A stretch of 64,000 nt of DNA from Saltatorellus ferox (GTDB taxonomy: Bacteria > Planctomycetota > UBA1135 > GCA-002686595), in the NCBI GenBank assembly GCA_007751475.1, contig CP036434.1:6205524-6269523 (forward strand), in the 5' to 3' direction. Under the pieces are notes generated by a model. The model made no database searches, was not told the origin of the DNA, and worked only from the letters and a program-made list of their open reading frames with translations. The position numbers and the translations under genes are program-made. Below are positions 41,756 through 51,370 of the stretch, piece by piece (within the stretch, counting starts at the first letter, position 1; each line of letters starts with the position of its first letter).

Positions 41756-42499
41756 TCAGTTGAGCTCGGCCACCGAGGTCGTCGAGACCCAGGGGTGGAA
41801 GGTGAACTCCTCGACCATCGAAGTGACGCCCGCGAGCGCCGCCTGGGCGTCCCCGATCGTCGTGCAGTCGAGGACGCAGATCGACTGGTCCTTGAAGGAG
41901 CCGCCGAGCACGTCGCCGTAGAAGATCGCCGTCTCGCCGAGCTGCTCGAAGATCACGTTCGCGGCCACGCTCGTCGGGATCATCGCGATGACGTACGGAC
42001 GCGCCACGACATCGTCCGAGCCGCGCTGCATGCGGAAGCCGCGCTCGATCGGCGGAAGCGCGCGCAGGTCGAAGCGCGTCGCGAACGGCATCGACTCCAT
42101 CTGGAAGATGCCCGACTTCGTGGCCGGATCCTCACAGGTGCGAGCCTGGGCAGCGCTCGGATCGGCCGCGTCCATGAAGAACAGCCCGCGAAGGTTCGTC
42201 TCCGAGCGCGGCGCCACGAGCGGCCCCGACGTCAGGAGGAAGCTCTCGTCGAACATCGACTCCAGGAAGTTCTGGTGAGCGTGGGTGAGCTCGCTGAGCT
42301 CGGCACCCTTCGGCAGGCTCATCGAGTCTCCGGCGCGCAGCACGGTCAGCGTGTACGCCTCGCCGCTCTGGACGGCCATATCGTACGCCGAGACAGGAGC
42401 GGATGTGTTCACCGTCGAGCTCGTCGAGGAGCAGGCGACGGAAAGGAGTCCGAGTCCGAGAGACATCGGGAGAGCCTGGAAGAGCGTGGGCTTGAACAT
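41756..42499 (-). CDS. YCII-related domain lipoprotein
   Basis: 247 residues from the ATG at 42499, with a lipoprotein signal (GLGLLSVAC, Cys23). The segment from LVAPRSETNLRGLFFMDAAD to ATKSGIFQMESMP follows the YCII pattern (GPL..., glycine-rich strand, acidic helix, DP...G.F). A second, weaker repeat follows. YCII domains are small ferredoxin-like folds, usually cytosolic, so a lipidated version is unusual. Monocistronic, with a strong terminator downstream. Confidence 0.65.
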   Translation of the reverse strand: MFKPTLFQALPMSLGLGLLSVACSSTSSTVNTSAPVSAYDMAVQSGEAYTLTVLRAGDSMSLPKGAELSELTHAHQNFLESMFDESFLLTSGPLVAPRSETNLRGLFFMDAADPSAAQARTCEDPATKSGIFQMESMPFATRFDLRALPPIERGFRMQRGSDDVVARPYVIAMIPTSVAANVIFEQLGETAIFYGDVLGGSFKDQSICVLDCTTIGDAQAALAGVTSMVEEFTFHPWVSTTSVAELN

Positions 42500-42733
42500 G
42501 GGGGTGTCGATCGGATCGTCGGAGATAAGAAAATCAGCGTTTGCCGGGGGAGCCAGCCAGCGCCCCCGCCGACAGACGTCCCCGCTGAAACGGGGCCCCT
42601 GAGTCACCTCCGTCATCGACCTTCCACGCGGATGCCTTGAGGCCCCGGACGCGATTCGTGGCCAGCCAGCCGCATTCCCACTCCAGGGCACCCCGTGGCC
42701 CCATCCTCACGCCCAGGAGGTAGCCTTTCCCCC

Positions 42734-44449
42734 ATGTCGATGCTGCTTCTCGCTACTGCTCTGATCTTGCCCCAGGCTGCGACCGTCCGTGATTTGCTCG
42801 ACGCCGACGGCGACGGTCATGTGAATCGCTACGAAGCCGCGGCCGCCGCGCTGGCCTGGGCGGATGCCCGGGCAGCCACCGACCCCGCCCCTGCGTCCAC
42901 CGCGCCTGAAAGGGCGGAAGCCGAGCGCCAGGCAGCGGCACGACAGGGTTTCCGCGCCCGAGATACCGACGGCAACGGTTTCTTGGAGCCAAAGGAGATC
43001 GAGGCGCCCATGATCGAACTCTACGGCTGGCAGATGTTCGACAGCTCCGCCGACCGGCGCCTCGACCCTGAAGAGTATGTGGCGTTCGATGGCGCCTGCC
43101 GCTCCGCAGCGGTCTTCGAGGTAACGAAGAACGTGGTGTCGATGCGAGGGAACCTGCACGCCTCGACCCCGGGTCGCTTCTTGGAGGTCCTGCTCGAGCA
43201 TCGGGCAGTCGACGAGCTCGTACTCGAATTCGAAGGACCGCGCGCCGTGCCCGAAGTGACGCGGCAGGTCGCCGACCTCATTCAGCGGTCCGGAATCCTC
43301 GTGCGTGTCCCCCGCGGCGGCACCGTCCACCGGTCCGGCATGGAACTCCTGCAGGCCGCGCAGCGGCGCATCATCGAGCCAGGAGCTAACCTGCGTCGCG
43401 CGGTGGCTGCGGGAGAAAGGCCCACTTCCATGTGGCTGACCGAAGACGAGATCCACGACCTCGGCCTCCGCACCGAGACCGAAGGCCTCGTGCTGATGCA
43501 AACCGGCACCCGGTCCAGCTTCCGCGGCCTCGCCGCCGTCAGCCACGAGATCGCCTGGGCGACCGGGAGCGGCGCCACCGTCGTCAAGACGACCGACGCT
43601 GGACGCAGCTGGTCCAACGTCGCCCCCGCGTCCATCGCGGGCCTCGACGTCCGCGACGTCTTCGCCATCAGCGCCGACATCGCCTGGATCATGACCGCCG
43701 GCCCCGGCAACTCCTCGCGCATCCTCTACACCGAGGACGGCGGCGCCACCTGGACCGAGCAGCACCGCGAGACCGCGCCCGAAGCCTTCCTCGACGGCCT
43801 CGACGCCTGGGACGGCGACCACCTCATCGCCTACGGGGACCCCATGGAGGACGGCCGCTTCCGCGTGCTCCTTTCGAACGACGGCGGAGTCACCTGGACG
43901 CCGTCGGAGACCGGCCCCGTCGCCCTCGAAACCGGGGAGGCCAGCTTCGCCGCCAGCGGCACCGGCCTCCGCACCCTCGGCGGCCTGCGCGCCTGGATCG
44001 TCACCGGCGGCACGAAGTCCACCGCCCGCGTCTTCCGGAGCGAGGACAGCGGCCGCACCTGGACGCCTGCCGACACGCCCGTGGCCGCCAAGGGCGCGGG
44101 CGCCGGCGCCTTCAGCGTCTCCTTCCGCGAGGACGGCACCGGCGTCATCGTCGGCGGCGACTTCCTCGATCGCGAAGCCGGCGGCGTCGACAACGCCGCC
44201 TACAGCGTCGACTTCGGCAAGACCTGGAAGTCCCCCGACGTCGGCCCGCGCGGCCAGCGCGCCGGCTCCGTCGCCCTCGGCAACGGCTGGTTCATCGCCA
44301 CCGGCCAGACCGGCACCGACATCAGCCGCGACGGCGGCAAGACCTGGCGCCCCTTCAGCTCCGAGGGCTTCCACTGCGTCGACGCCGCGCTCCTCGACGG
44401 CGCGATCTGGTTCGCAGGTCCGAACGGCCGCGTTGCACGCTTGCGGTAG
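42734..44449 (+). CDS. Exported EF-hand / ClpP-like / BNR-propeller fusion
   Basis: 571 residues from the ATG at 42734 (short signal MSMLLLATALILPQAATV). Two good EF-hand loops (DADGDGHVNRYE, DTDGNGFLEPKE) and one degenerate (SSADRRLDPEEY) lie in the first 120 residues. The next block (about 130-260) resembles periplasmic ClpP-like proteins (COG3904 type) by order of strands and the ending SMWLTEDEIHDLGLRTE, without a catalytic Ser that I can see. The last 310 residues are a sialidase/Ycf48-like propeller with SEDSGRTW and TEDGGATW Asp-box repeats. Third codon positions become almost uniformly C after about 43430. Confidence 0.65.
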   Translation: MSMLLLATALILPQAATVRDLLDADGDGHVNRYEAAAAALAWADARAATDPAPASTAPERAEAERQAAARQGFRARDTDGNGFLEPKEIEAPMIELYGWQMFDSSADRRLDPEEYVAFDGACRSAAVFEVTKNVVSMRGNLHASTPGRFLEVLLEHRAVDELVLEFEGPRAVPEVTRQVADLIQRSGILVRVPRGGTVHRSGMELLQAAQRRIIEPGANLRRAVAAGERPTSMWLTEDEIHDLGLRTETEGLVLMQTGTRSSFRGLAAVSHEIAWATGSGATVVKTTDAGRSWSNVAPASIAGLDVRDVFAISADIAWIMTAGPGNSSRILYTEDGGATWTEQHRETAPEAFLDGLDAWDGDHLIAYGDPMEDGRFRVLLSNDGGVTWTPSETGPVALETGEASFAASGTGLRTLGGLRAWIVTGGTKSTARVFRSEDSGRTWTPADTPVAAKGAGAGAFSVSFREDGTGVIVGGDFLDREAGGVDNAAYSVDFGKTWKSPDVGPRGQRAGSVALGNGWFIATGQTGTDISRDGGKTWRPFSSEGFHCVDAALLDGAIWFAGPNGRVARLR

Positions 44450-44503
44450 TCCCCACTTCGCGCCGCCTGGCGGGGAGGCCATCCGCTATTCTCTCCGCCG
44501 CCG

Positions 44504-45637
44504 ATGGCCTCCCTCTACCGAGCGCTCCGCCCCGTCCTCTTCCGCGCCTCCGCCGAGACCGCGCACCATGCGGGTATTCGCCTGGGGCGCCTCGGCCAGC
44601 TCGCGCCGCCGCTCGTGCGCGCGCTCTACGCGCCGAGCCTCTCCGCGGCCGACCGCGCCCGCCTGCGCGTCGACGTCCTCGGCCAGAGCTTCCCCACGCC
44701 GGTCGGTATCGCTGCGGGCCTCGACAAGAACGGCGAACTCGTCCGCCTCTGGCCGGGCCTCGGCCTCGGCTTCTGCGAGGTCGGCTCCGTCAGCGCCCTC
44801 CCGAGCGCCGGCAACCCGAAGCCGCGCGCGTTCCGCCTCCCCGAAGACGAGGCGCTCATCAACCGGATGGGCCTCAATAATCACGGGGCCGAGGCCATCG
44901 CCGCTCGTCTCGCTCGCACGGGGCGCCCGAAGGACTTCCGGCTCGCCATCAACATCGCGAAGACCCACAGCCCCGACATCCTCGGCGACGCCGGCATCGA
45001 GGACTTCGTCGCGAGCACGCGGGCGCTGCTCCCCCACGCCGATTTCCTCGTGCTCAATGTCTCCTGCCCGAACACGGCCGAGGGCAAGACGTTCGAATCC
45101 CCCGAGGCGCTCGCGCCGCTCCTCGACGCCGTCCTCACGGAGCGCGCGCGCCAGGGGTCGAAAGTGCCGGTGCTGGTGAAGCTCTCGCCCCCCGCGGCCC
45201 GGACGTCGGACACGGTCATGGACTCCGGCGCGATCGACGCGCTCCTGGACCTCGTGCTCGAGCGCGACATCGGGGGCTTCGTCGCGACGAACACGGCCTC
45301 CGACCGCGCGGGTCTCAAGCACACGAGCGCAGCCCGCATCGAAGAGATCGGCCGCGGCGGCCTCAGCGGCGCGCCGATCCGCGAGCGCGCCAACGCGATG
45401 GTCCGCCACCTCTACCGCCGCGTCGGCGACCGCGCCGTCATCGTGGGCGTCGGCGGCATCGATTCGATCGAGTCCGCCTACGAGCGCGTGCTCTCCGGCG
45501 CCTCGCTGATCGAACTCTACACAGGCCTCGTCTTCCAGGGCCCAGGTCTCGCGGGCGAGATCATCGAAGGCCTGGCGCGCTGCCTGGAGCGCGACGGCTT
45601 CGAGTCCCTTCAGACCGCCGTCGGCTCGCGCGCTTAG
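44504..45637 (+). CDS. pyrD: Dihydroorotate dehydrogenase, class 2 architecture with Cys base
   Basis: 377 residues. The N-terminal amphipathic helices (YRALRPVLFRASAETAHHAG) and FPTPVGIAAGLDKNGE, GSVSALPSAGNPKPR, NRMGLNNHG and GGLSGAPIRERA motifs are those of membrane-associated, quinone-dependent class 2 enzymes. The catalytic loop reads LNVSCPNT: Cys188 stands where class 2 enzymes use Ser (Ser175 in E. coli, NISSPNT); Cys is the base in class 1. It catalyses dihydroorotate to orotate in UMP synthesis. It starts 54 bp after the previous stop. Confidence 0.92.
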   Translation: MASLYRALRPVLFRASAETAHHAGIRLGRLGQLAPPLVRALYAPSLSAADRARLRVDVLGQSFPTPVGIAAGLDKNGELVRLWPGLGLGFCEVGSVSALPSAGNPKPRAFRLPEDEALINRMGLNNHGAEAIAARLARTGRPKDFRLAINIAKTHSPDILGDAGIEDFVASTRALLPHADFLVLNVSCPNTAEGKTFESPEALAPLLDAVLTERARQGSKVPVLVKLSPPAARTSDTVMDSGAIDALLDLVLERDIGGFVATNTASDRAGLKHTSAARIEEIGRGGLSGAPIRERANAMVRHLYRRVGDRAVIVGVGGIDSIESAYERVLSGASLIELYTGLVFQGPGLAGEIIEGLARCLERDGFESLQTAVGSRA

Positions 45638-45647
45638 CGCAAATCGA

Positions 45648-46433
45648 TCAGACGGGGGCGAGCGCATCCCACAGCGCTCGCCTCGCTTCGAGTGCTGCTT
45701 CCGCCGCGAGGATGCCTTCCGAGATCTTCGCCACGTCGCCGCCGAAGATCGTCGCCAGCATCTGCCGGGCGAGCGGTCCGTGATGATCGCCGTCCGCCTG
45801 GATGTGTCGCTCGAGGTAGCCGAGCAGCAGGCCGCACGGGGTGCCGCTCGCCTGCAGCTCGCGAACGAGCGGCATGAACATGCGCGGGATCACGTCTTCG
45901 CGGCCGTGGAAGAACACGGCGGCGCGCACGTGCAGGGGACGACAGAGAAGCTCGAAGGTGTGGCGGCCGAACTCGGCGGAAGCGTCGGGGAGCGCGCAGC
46001 TCCGTAGCACCTTCAGCGGGTCTTCTCCGGCGCGAAGCCGCTCGACGACGCCGCGGATCGGGCCGGTGTCCGCGCCGACTTCGTCCATCGCCGCCAGGTA
46101 CCATTCGAAGTGGCTTGCGGGCCCGCGGCGACCCAGGCCTGCGGCCGCCGCGTAGCGCGGGAACTCCGCGTCCGACTCCTCGTCGAGGATGATCTCGTTG
46201 ATGAAGCGCGCCACCTCGGCGTCTGCGGGCGGAAGCCAGACGGGCCCCATCGAAGTGAGGTCGCGCTGGAGACTCTTCACGATCGACATGAAGTCCAGCA
46301 CGCAGATCACGTGGTGCTCCATGAAGCGTCGGAGACTCGAGAGCGAGTCGAGCGCCTGATAGGCAGGATGGTCGCCGAGCGCCGCTTTCTTACGCTCCAG
46401 GTCCGCGAGACTCGAGTGCTGCAGGGTCGTCAT
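45648..46433 (-). CDS. DUF3050 (haem-oxygenase-like fold) protein
   Basis: 261 residues from the ATG at 46433. Family motifs HPAYQALDSLSSLRRFMEHH, VLDFMSIVKSLQRDLT and INEIILDEESD (His/Glu residues of a possible di-iron site in the haem-oxygenase-like helical fold) are clear. Reaction unknown; relatives are iron-containing oxygenase-like proteins. Downstream of a PhyH-like oxygenase gene on the same strand (76 bp), so the two may act in one pathway. Confidence 0.8.
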   Translation of the reverse strand: MTTLQHSSLADLERKKAALGDHPAYQALDSLSSLRRFMEHHVICVLDFMSIVKSLQRDLTSMGPVWLPPADAEVARFINEIILDEESDAEFPRYAAAAGLGRRGPASHFEWYLAAMDEVGADTGPIRGVVERLRAGEDPLKVLRSCALPDASAEFGRHTFELLCRPLHVRAAVFFHGREDVIPRMFMPLVRELQASGTPCGLLLGYLERHIQADGDHHGPLARQMLATIFGGDVAKISEGILAAEAALEARRALWDALAPV

Positions 46434-46509
46434 GCTGGGGACTCTAACGTGTGTCCGGCGGATTGGAACTGCGCGAATCGGCGCATCGTGATCCATTCGA
46501 TTCGCTGGC

Positions 46510-47568
46510 TCAGCCCGCGCCGCGCGCGTTCGTCGCATGATCGCCGCGCAAGGGGTCCGGGAAGAAGAATCCCCGGGAGCGCGGATCCGGCGGCGTCAGC
46601 GCCAACCGCTGGGGGGTTCCTGCGGCGAAGCGCTCCGCGTCGAACCAGTTGTACGGCGTCGCGTGGACGAGGTGGTAGCGCTGGACCGCGCCCATGAAGA
46701 CGATGCGCTCGTGGCCCGCCTTGACGCGGCTACCCTGGTGCAGCGTGGCGCAGGTATCGAGAAGCAGCGCGCGACCGCGCTTGCCCGTCATCTGGACGAA
46801 CTCCTCCGGCGCCGCATGCTTGCGCACCTCGGCGTCCGTGTAGGGACCGGCCCGCATGTACGATCCGGCCGGCCCCTCGGGCTTGCCGCCGAGAGCGTCG
46901 CTCACGCGCGCCGAAACGTCGGCGGGCAAGAAGGTCAGCGGGCCATGGCGCTCGTCTTCGACGTCGCTGAGCAGAACGAAGAGCTTGATCTGGCGATCGT
47001 CTTCGCCGTCGTAGTGGAAGAGCTGGCTTCCGCCCCACTCTTCTTCGTGGGCTTCTTCCGGCTGGCCCGGTGAGTACCCGATCGCGACGCGGCGCAGCAC
47101 CGGCACAGCGCCGAGATAGTCGGACACGCAGTCGAGCAGCTCGTCCGTCACCATCGAGTCGACGAGTTCAGGACGGTCCGCGACGCGGTCATCGCCGAGG
47201 AAGTCGAAGGCGATCCGGAAGCGGCCGGGCGCGGCGTCGATGAGTCGCTGGACGTGGGGCCGCGCCTCGCCGATGGCCTCGGTGCAGGATTCGACGATCG
47301 TATCGATGCCGGGGAGTTCGCCGGGCTCGATCCAGCGGTAGCCGAGCTTCGGATCGATGCGCAGCGGCTTCGCGCCGGAGGCGACGACCTTCGCCGCGAG
47401 GGCGCTCGCGGCGCGCTTGCGACGGAGGAGCTCGAAGGGGTGCGCGGCGCGGCGCTGGGCCTGGAGCAGACGGAAGCCTGCCCTCGAAGAGTAGATGGAG
47501 AAGTGAAGACGTGTCTTCAGGCCCACTTGCCGCTCGGAGGCGGCGTTCTCTATGACGGGGTTCTTCAT
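46510..47568 (-). CDS. PhyH-like Fe(II)/2-oxoglutarate dioxygenase
   Basis: 352 residues. The double-stranded beta-helix shows a metal site of the type HYD (GGSQLFHYDGEDD) and a distal His in CATLHQGSRVKAGHERI, with Arg for 2-oxoglutarate shortly after. The N-terminal 100 residues are helical and basic. Substrate unknown. It lies between a glycosyltransferase gene (71 bp upstream) and the DUF3050 gene, all minus strand, suggesting a small-molecule or envelope modification cluster. Confidence 0.75.
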   Translation of the reverse strand: MKNPVIENAASERQVGLKTRLHFSIYSSRAGFRLLQAQRRAAHPFELLRRKRAASALAAKVVASGAKPLRIDPKLGYRWIEPGELPGIDTIVESCTEAIGEARPHVQRLIDAAPGRFRIAFDFLGDDRVADRPELVDSMVTDELLDCVSDYLGAVPVLRRVAIGYSPGQPEEAHEEEWGGSQLFHYDGEDDRQIKLFVLLSDVEDERHGPLTFLPADVSARVSDALGGKPEGPAGSYMRAGPYTDAEVRKHAAPEEFVQMTGKRGRALLLDTCATLHQGSRVKAGHERIVFMGAVQRYHLVHATPYNWFDAERFAAGTPQRLALTPPDPRSRGFFFPDPLRGDHATNARGAG

Positions 47569-47639
47569 CGGGGGTCGGTCTGACGCGGGTCAGCGTGCTT
47601 CCCATAGTCTACCGGGCCCAGCCGCACCGGGTCCGAGTG

Positions 47640-49394
47640 TCAGTTCAGATAGGCCCCGTCCGGGATCTTTTGGCCGAGGGCCTTCCACTGCTTCCAGAAG
47701 AGATCCCGCTGCGCCCAGCCGAACGGGCGCTGCTGCGAATTCGGGAGGAGCGTGAAGTAGGGCCGGAAACGCTCCGGGAGGCGCTCGGCGAGCACGCGCA
47801 TGCTCTCGACGTGCTTCTCCTTCTGGAGAGTGAACTCCGCCTCCTGTTCTGGCCTGGCCCACTTCGGGGGGCGACGTGCCTGGGCCTGGAAGAGCAGGCT
47901 GTTCCCCACCGTGAACAGGATCTCCTCGGCCTCTTCCGAGTCGCGCGTTTCGATCGCCTTCTCCAGAGCGGGTAGGAGGACCTCGGGGCTGTCTCCGTGG
48001 CGGTAGATCATCAGGCGTGCCACGCTTCCATGGATGTAGCCGGGTCCGCTCAGATTCGAGCGAATCGCGGCCGGGTTCAAGAAGCTGACGATGCCGGTCA
48101 GGAAGACCCCGACGGCGACGGCGACCACGGGGATCTCCAGCCTCGTACGCAGGCGAGTGAAGAGAACGCTGATCGCGATCCAGGCGACCGGGTGCAGCGG
48201 CAGCATGTAGCGGTAGCCGGAAACCCACCAGTCCTGCCCGTGGAACGTTCCGAAGGTGTAGAGGAACGTCCAGAGGATCGGATAGAGCGCGACCGCGAGG
48301 AGCGCGGTCGGTTGGCCCGTGCGGCGCCAGGCGCGTACTTCCTGAAAAGAGATCGCGATCCACGCAGCGGTGGCCACGACGTAGAACGCCCACTCCAAAA
48401 CCGGTCCGACGCCGCCCCAGGCAGGGAGGTACATCGAGTGCGGCAGGAAGTGCGTCACGAGTAGCTCGAAGGTGACCTGGACCGACTCGAGTTCGGTCTG
48501 GAAGTGCCCGCTGGCGCTCTTGCCGTAGACGCCGAGTCCCTCCCAGTCGTTGGCGAGGTTGTAGCGCCACCAGGGCGCGAGGCCGACGAGGAAGCCGAGG
48601 ACGCGGACGCCCATCGCGGGCCGGATCCAGGAGCGCCAGTCCCGCGCCAGCTCGGTCAGAAGCATGACCGCCAGCCACACGAGAAGGCCGTAGTGGTACC
48701 AGATAGCGAGGCCTGCGAGGACGCCAAGGAGGAACTCACTGCGATAGCTCGCACGATCCGAGAACTCGGCTGGCGTGCCGGCCGCTCGCCCCCGAAAAAC
48801 GGTGCGGTACCAGACGAAGAGGAGCGCCATCGCAAAGGCGTTCGCCTCGACGTGGGACGCCCAGACGATGGCGCTGACCATCGCGTAGCCGGGTGAGGGG
48901 ATGGCCGCCAGCACGCCTGCGACCCAGGCCGCTCGGCGCGACACGAGTCGGTCGACGAGAAGGAACAGGAACGCGACCGTCACGCCGTCGAACAGGAGGT
49001 TCGGCAGCCGCATGGTCAGCGGTGACTCGCCGAAACCAAGGTAGCTGAGAGCCACCAGGAGGATCGTCAGCAGCGTCCCGCCCTGGAAATGCCCCTGCTG
49101 GTAGTCGAACGGCGACAGCAGCGGACCGGTGATCCACTCGTGGGCGGCCATGCCGCGCCGCCACTCTTCGTTGTCGGGGAAGCCGTTCGGCGAGATCGCC
49201 GTGGGAGGCATCACCAGCACGAGGAGCTTCACGGCGGCCATCAGCGTCAGCAGCAGCGCGAGGGGCCACAGGACGGAAGGGCGACGGCCGGAATGAGCAT
49301 TCAAGGCAAAACCATGCCCGATCTGCCCTTCCGTGCCCTCGACAGGCACTGGCGTCGCGGCATCACGGATCGTCGGAATGTGTTGGACGGGCAT
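47640..49394 (-). CDS. GT39-like membrane glycosyltransferase
   Basis: 584 residues from the ATG at 49394 (a TTG at 49433 gives a longer form). About 11 membrane helices; the first periplasmic loop carries the acidic pair (FPDNEEWRRGMAAHEW) used for polyprenyl-phosphate sugar donors in ArnT/PMT relatives. A C-terminal soluble tail of about 120 residues has a helical repeat-like region (EVLLPALEKAIETRDSEEAE). It transfers a sugar from a lipid carrier to an envelope target. First gene of the minus-strand group reaching 45648. Confidence 0.75.
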   Translation of the reverse strand: MPVQHIPTIRDAATPVPVEGTEGQIGHGFALNAHSGRRPSVLWPLALLLTLMAAVKLLVLVMPPTAISPNGFPDNEEWRRGMAAHEWITGPLLSPFDYQQGHFQGGTLLTILLVALSYLGFGESPLTMRLPNLLFDGVTVAFLFLLVDRLVSRRAAWVAGVLAAIPSPGYAMVSAIVWASHVEANAFAMALLFVWYRTVFRGRAAGTPAEFSDRASYRSEFLLGVLAGLAIWYHYGLLVWLAVMLLTELARDWRSWIRPAMGVRVLGFLVGLAPWWRYNLANDWEGLGVYGKSASGHFQTELESVQVTFELLVTHFLPHSMYLPAWGGVGPVLEWAFYVVATAAWIAISFQEVRAWRRTGQPTALLAVALYPILWTFLYTFGTFHGQDWWVSGYRYMLPLHPVAWIAISVLFTRLRTRLEIPVVAVAVGVFLTGIVSFLNPAAIRSNLSGPGYIHGSVARLMIYRHGDSPEVLLPALEKAIETRDSEEAEEILFTVGNSLLFQAQARRPPKWARPEQEAEFTLQKEKHVESMRVLAERLPERFRPYFTLLPNSQQRPFGWAQRDLFWKQWKALGQKIPDGAYLN

Positions 49395-49665
49395 GGATTC
49401 GGTGCAGGAAGCGGGCGTCGCTGTCGCGGCCAAGGGCCGCCACCGAAAAGTATGCCCCTCCCACGGGCGCGGGGCGCGGAGGTCCTCCCTGGAATCAGCT
49501 CAGGCTCCCTGTTTCCGCACGCGACCGGTCCATCCGTCGGGACCAGGAGCGGTTGGCGCGTGGGCGAATCCCATAAAGCGCAACACGCTCCCAGGTATAG
49601 TTCGGGGGAGGAATTTCCTGCGCTGCCCTACGGAACTTCCTAGCCACCCCACGCCTCTCCCCAAG

Positions 49666-50049
49666 ATGCCCCACCCGCAGCCTCGCGTCCTTGTCCTGGA
49701 GGACAACCCTGCCCTCGCCGAATCGATCGAGTTCGCACTGGCGACGTTCGGGCTGCAGGTCGTTGGCCCCTTCGAGGGGAACGATAGCGCGAGTCAGCGG
49801 ATCAGGGCAGGCGAGGTGGACGTGGCCGTTCTGGACCTCGAGCTGGGCGATGGAACCTCGATCCCGACCGCCAGCCAGCTGCGTGCTGCGGGGCTTCCTT
49901 TTCTCTTCATGAGCGGGCACGACATGGACGAGCAGGTGCCGGCCGAGTTCCAGAACGAGATGTCTCTGCCGAAGCCGGTCGAGCCAGAGATTCTGGTCGA
50001 TGCGATTCGGGAGCTTCTCGCGGCCTGCTCCTCGCCGAAAACCGCGTAG
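49666..50049 (+). CDS. Stand-alone response-regulator receiver
   Basis: 127 residues. Receiver fold with the acidic pair in LVLEDNPALAE, phosphoacceptor Asp57 in VAVLDLELGDG, Ser/Gly switch FLFMSGHD, and Lys103 in LPKPVEP. No output domain, so it works by protein contact. Divergent from the glycosyltransferase gene; no kinase gene adjacent. Confidence 0.88.
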   Translation: MPHPQPRVLVLEDNPALAESIEFALATFGLQVVGPFEGNDSASQRIRAGEVDVAVLDLELGDGTSIPTASQLRAAGLPFLFMSGHDMDEQVPAEFQNEMSLPKPVEPEILVDAIRELLAACSSPKTA

Positions 50050-50214
50050 GAGTCTGCGCTGCAGCGGCTGAAGGGGCCGGGCGCTGCCCCCTGGAGTCAC
50101 GCCCGTTCGGATCAACGCATGGTTGCGATCCGGGCAACGCACGACCTGGATTCGCCCATGCGCGACGCGCTCCTGGCTCAAGGTGACGAGCTCTGACGGT
50201 CGATTCACCTCTCG

Positions 50215-50799
50215 ATGGCGCGAGAGACAGGAACGCACACGGGCAAGCCAGAAGGCGATCTTCTCGGGGATCGGCAGGCGCAGGGACGATCGAGGACGGC
50301 CAAGCAGGCTGGATTCACGATCGTCGAGCTCTTGATCGTGCTCGCGCTGCTTTCCCTGGCAGCGAGCGTCGGAATTCCGGCCTACTTCGGACGTCCCTCC
50401 GTGACACTGGACAACGCCGCGAAGCTCCTCGCCAAAGACCTCCGAGAGGTACAGAACCGCGCAGCCCTCTACGAGGAGATCCTGATGATCCGCTTTCCGG
50501 AAGATGGGTCGGGCTACGTGGCCACGGACGCAGCGGGAGACTCCCTGATCTCGCCCTACGGCGCCGGGGAGTTCCGGCGGAACTACCCCGGCGACGCGGT
50601 TTTCCGCGGCGTCCGGGTGAAGTCCGTCAGCGCCGGGGGAGACCGCGCGATCTCCTTCAGCCCGGAAGGACGCCCGAGCGAGCCGGCCGAGATCGTTCTC
50701 GAGTTCCGGGGCGAGGAACGAGCGGTGCTGATCCGGGAGCGCTCGGGGCTTCTGTCGATCGATGGGCTCGATGAGCCCTGGATCGATCTCGGCGACTGA
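50215..50799 (+). CDS. Type IV pilin-like pseudopilin (GspH type)
   Basis: 194 residues. Prepilin site QAG|FTIVELLIVLALLSLAA with Glu at +5 (Glu38), preceded by an unusually long, charged 33-residue leader. The C-terminal globular part (about 65-190) is of minor-pseudopilin (GspH/FimT) type. It is assembled at the inner membrane by a type II secretion or pilus machine encoded elsewhere. It overlaps nothing and lies 165 bp after the receiver gene. Confidence 0.8.
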   Translation: MARETGTHTGKPEGDLLGDRQAQGRSRTAKQAGFTIVELLIVLALLSLAASVGIPAYFGRPSVTLDNAAKLLAKDLREVQNRAALYEEILMIRFPEDGSGYVATDAAGDSLISPYGAGEFRRNYPGDAVFRGVRVKSVSAGGDRAISFSPEGRPSEPAEIVLEFRGEERAVLIRERSGLLSIDGLDEPWIDLGD

Positions 50800-50848
50800 C
50801 CCGGGCGGAGAGCGGACGAACGGGCTCGGAGGGAAGAAGGCTCCGGGA

Positions 50849-51370
50849 TCAGGCCGAGGCGCCGTGCCAGCTCTCGAGGCCACCGCGCACGGAGTACACG
50901 TTCGTGAATCCGTGCCCCATGAAGTAGCTCGCGACGTCGAGGCTTCGGTCTCCGTTGGCGCAGATGAAGACGAGTCGGCGCTCCTTCGGAAGCGACATGT
51001 ACTTGTCGGACGCGTCGTAGTCCAACGCTTCCGAGCCGTCGGCCGCAGGGGCCGTGCGCTCGTCCGGAACGCGCACGTCGATGAAGGAAAAATCGGTGCC
51101 TGACGTCAGGAGAGCACGGACCTCGTCCGGCTGGATCTGGCGCTCGCGATCGAGAGTCTCCGCCCGGATGATCGTGTTGATCACGTCCTTCATGTCGAGG
51201 ATGTTGTGATCCTTGGCGACCTGGGCGAGTGTGTCGGAGGGCTGGAACCCACAGGCCGAGCAGCCGCCGACGTGATAACGCTGGAAGAGCGCACGCTGAG
51301 CCGCAGGCGCGACGGTCAGGATCTCCTCCATGGTCATTTCTGGCGTGATGGTGAGGCTGGTGTCGGTCAT
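50849..51370 (-). CDS. Rhodanese-domain protein with N-terminal DUF1858-like module
   Basis: 173 residues from the ATG at 51370. The first 70 residues (ITPEMTMEEILTVAPAAQRA, VGGCSACGFQPSDTLAQVAK) are the helical DUF1858-like module with a CSAC pair. The rest is a rhodanese domain with FSFIDVRVPDE and active-site loop FICANGDRSLD. It probably transfers or senses sulphane sulphur. Convergent with the pseudopilin gene. Confidence 0.8.
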   Translation of the reverse strand: MTDTSLTITPEMTMEEILTVAPAAQRALFQRYHVGGCSACGFQPSDTLAQVAKDHNILDMKDVINTIIRAETLDRERQIQPDEVRALLTSGTDFSFIDVRVPDERTAPAADGSEALDYDASDKYMSLPKERRLVFICANGDRSLDVASYFMGHGFTNVYSVRGGLESWHGASA

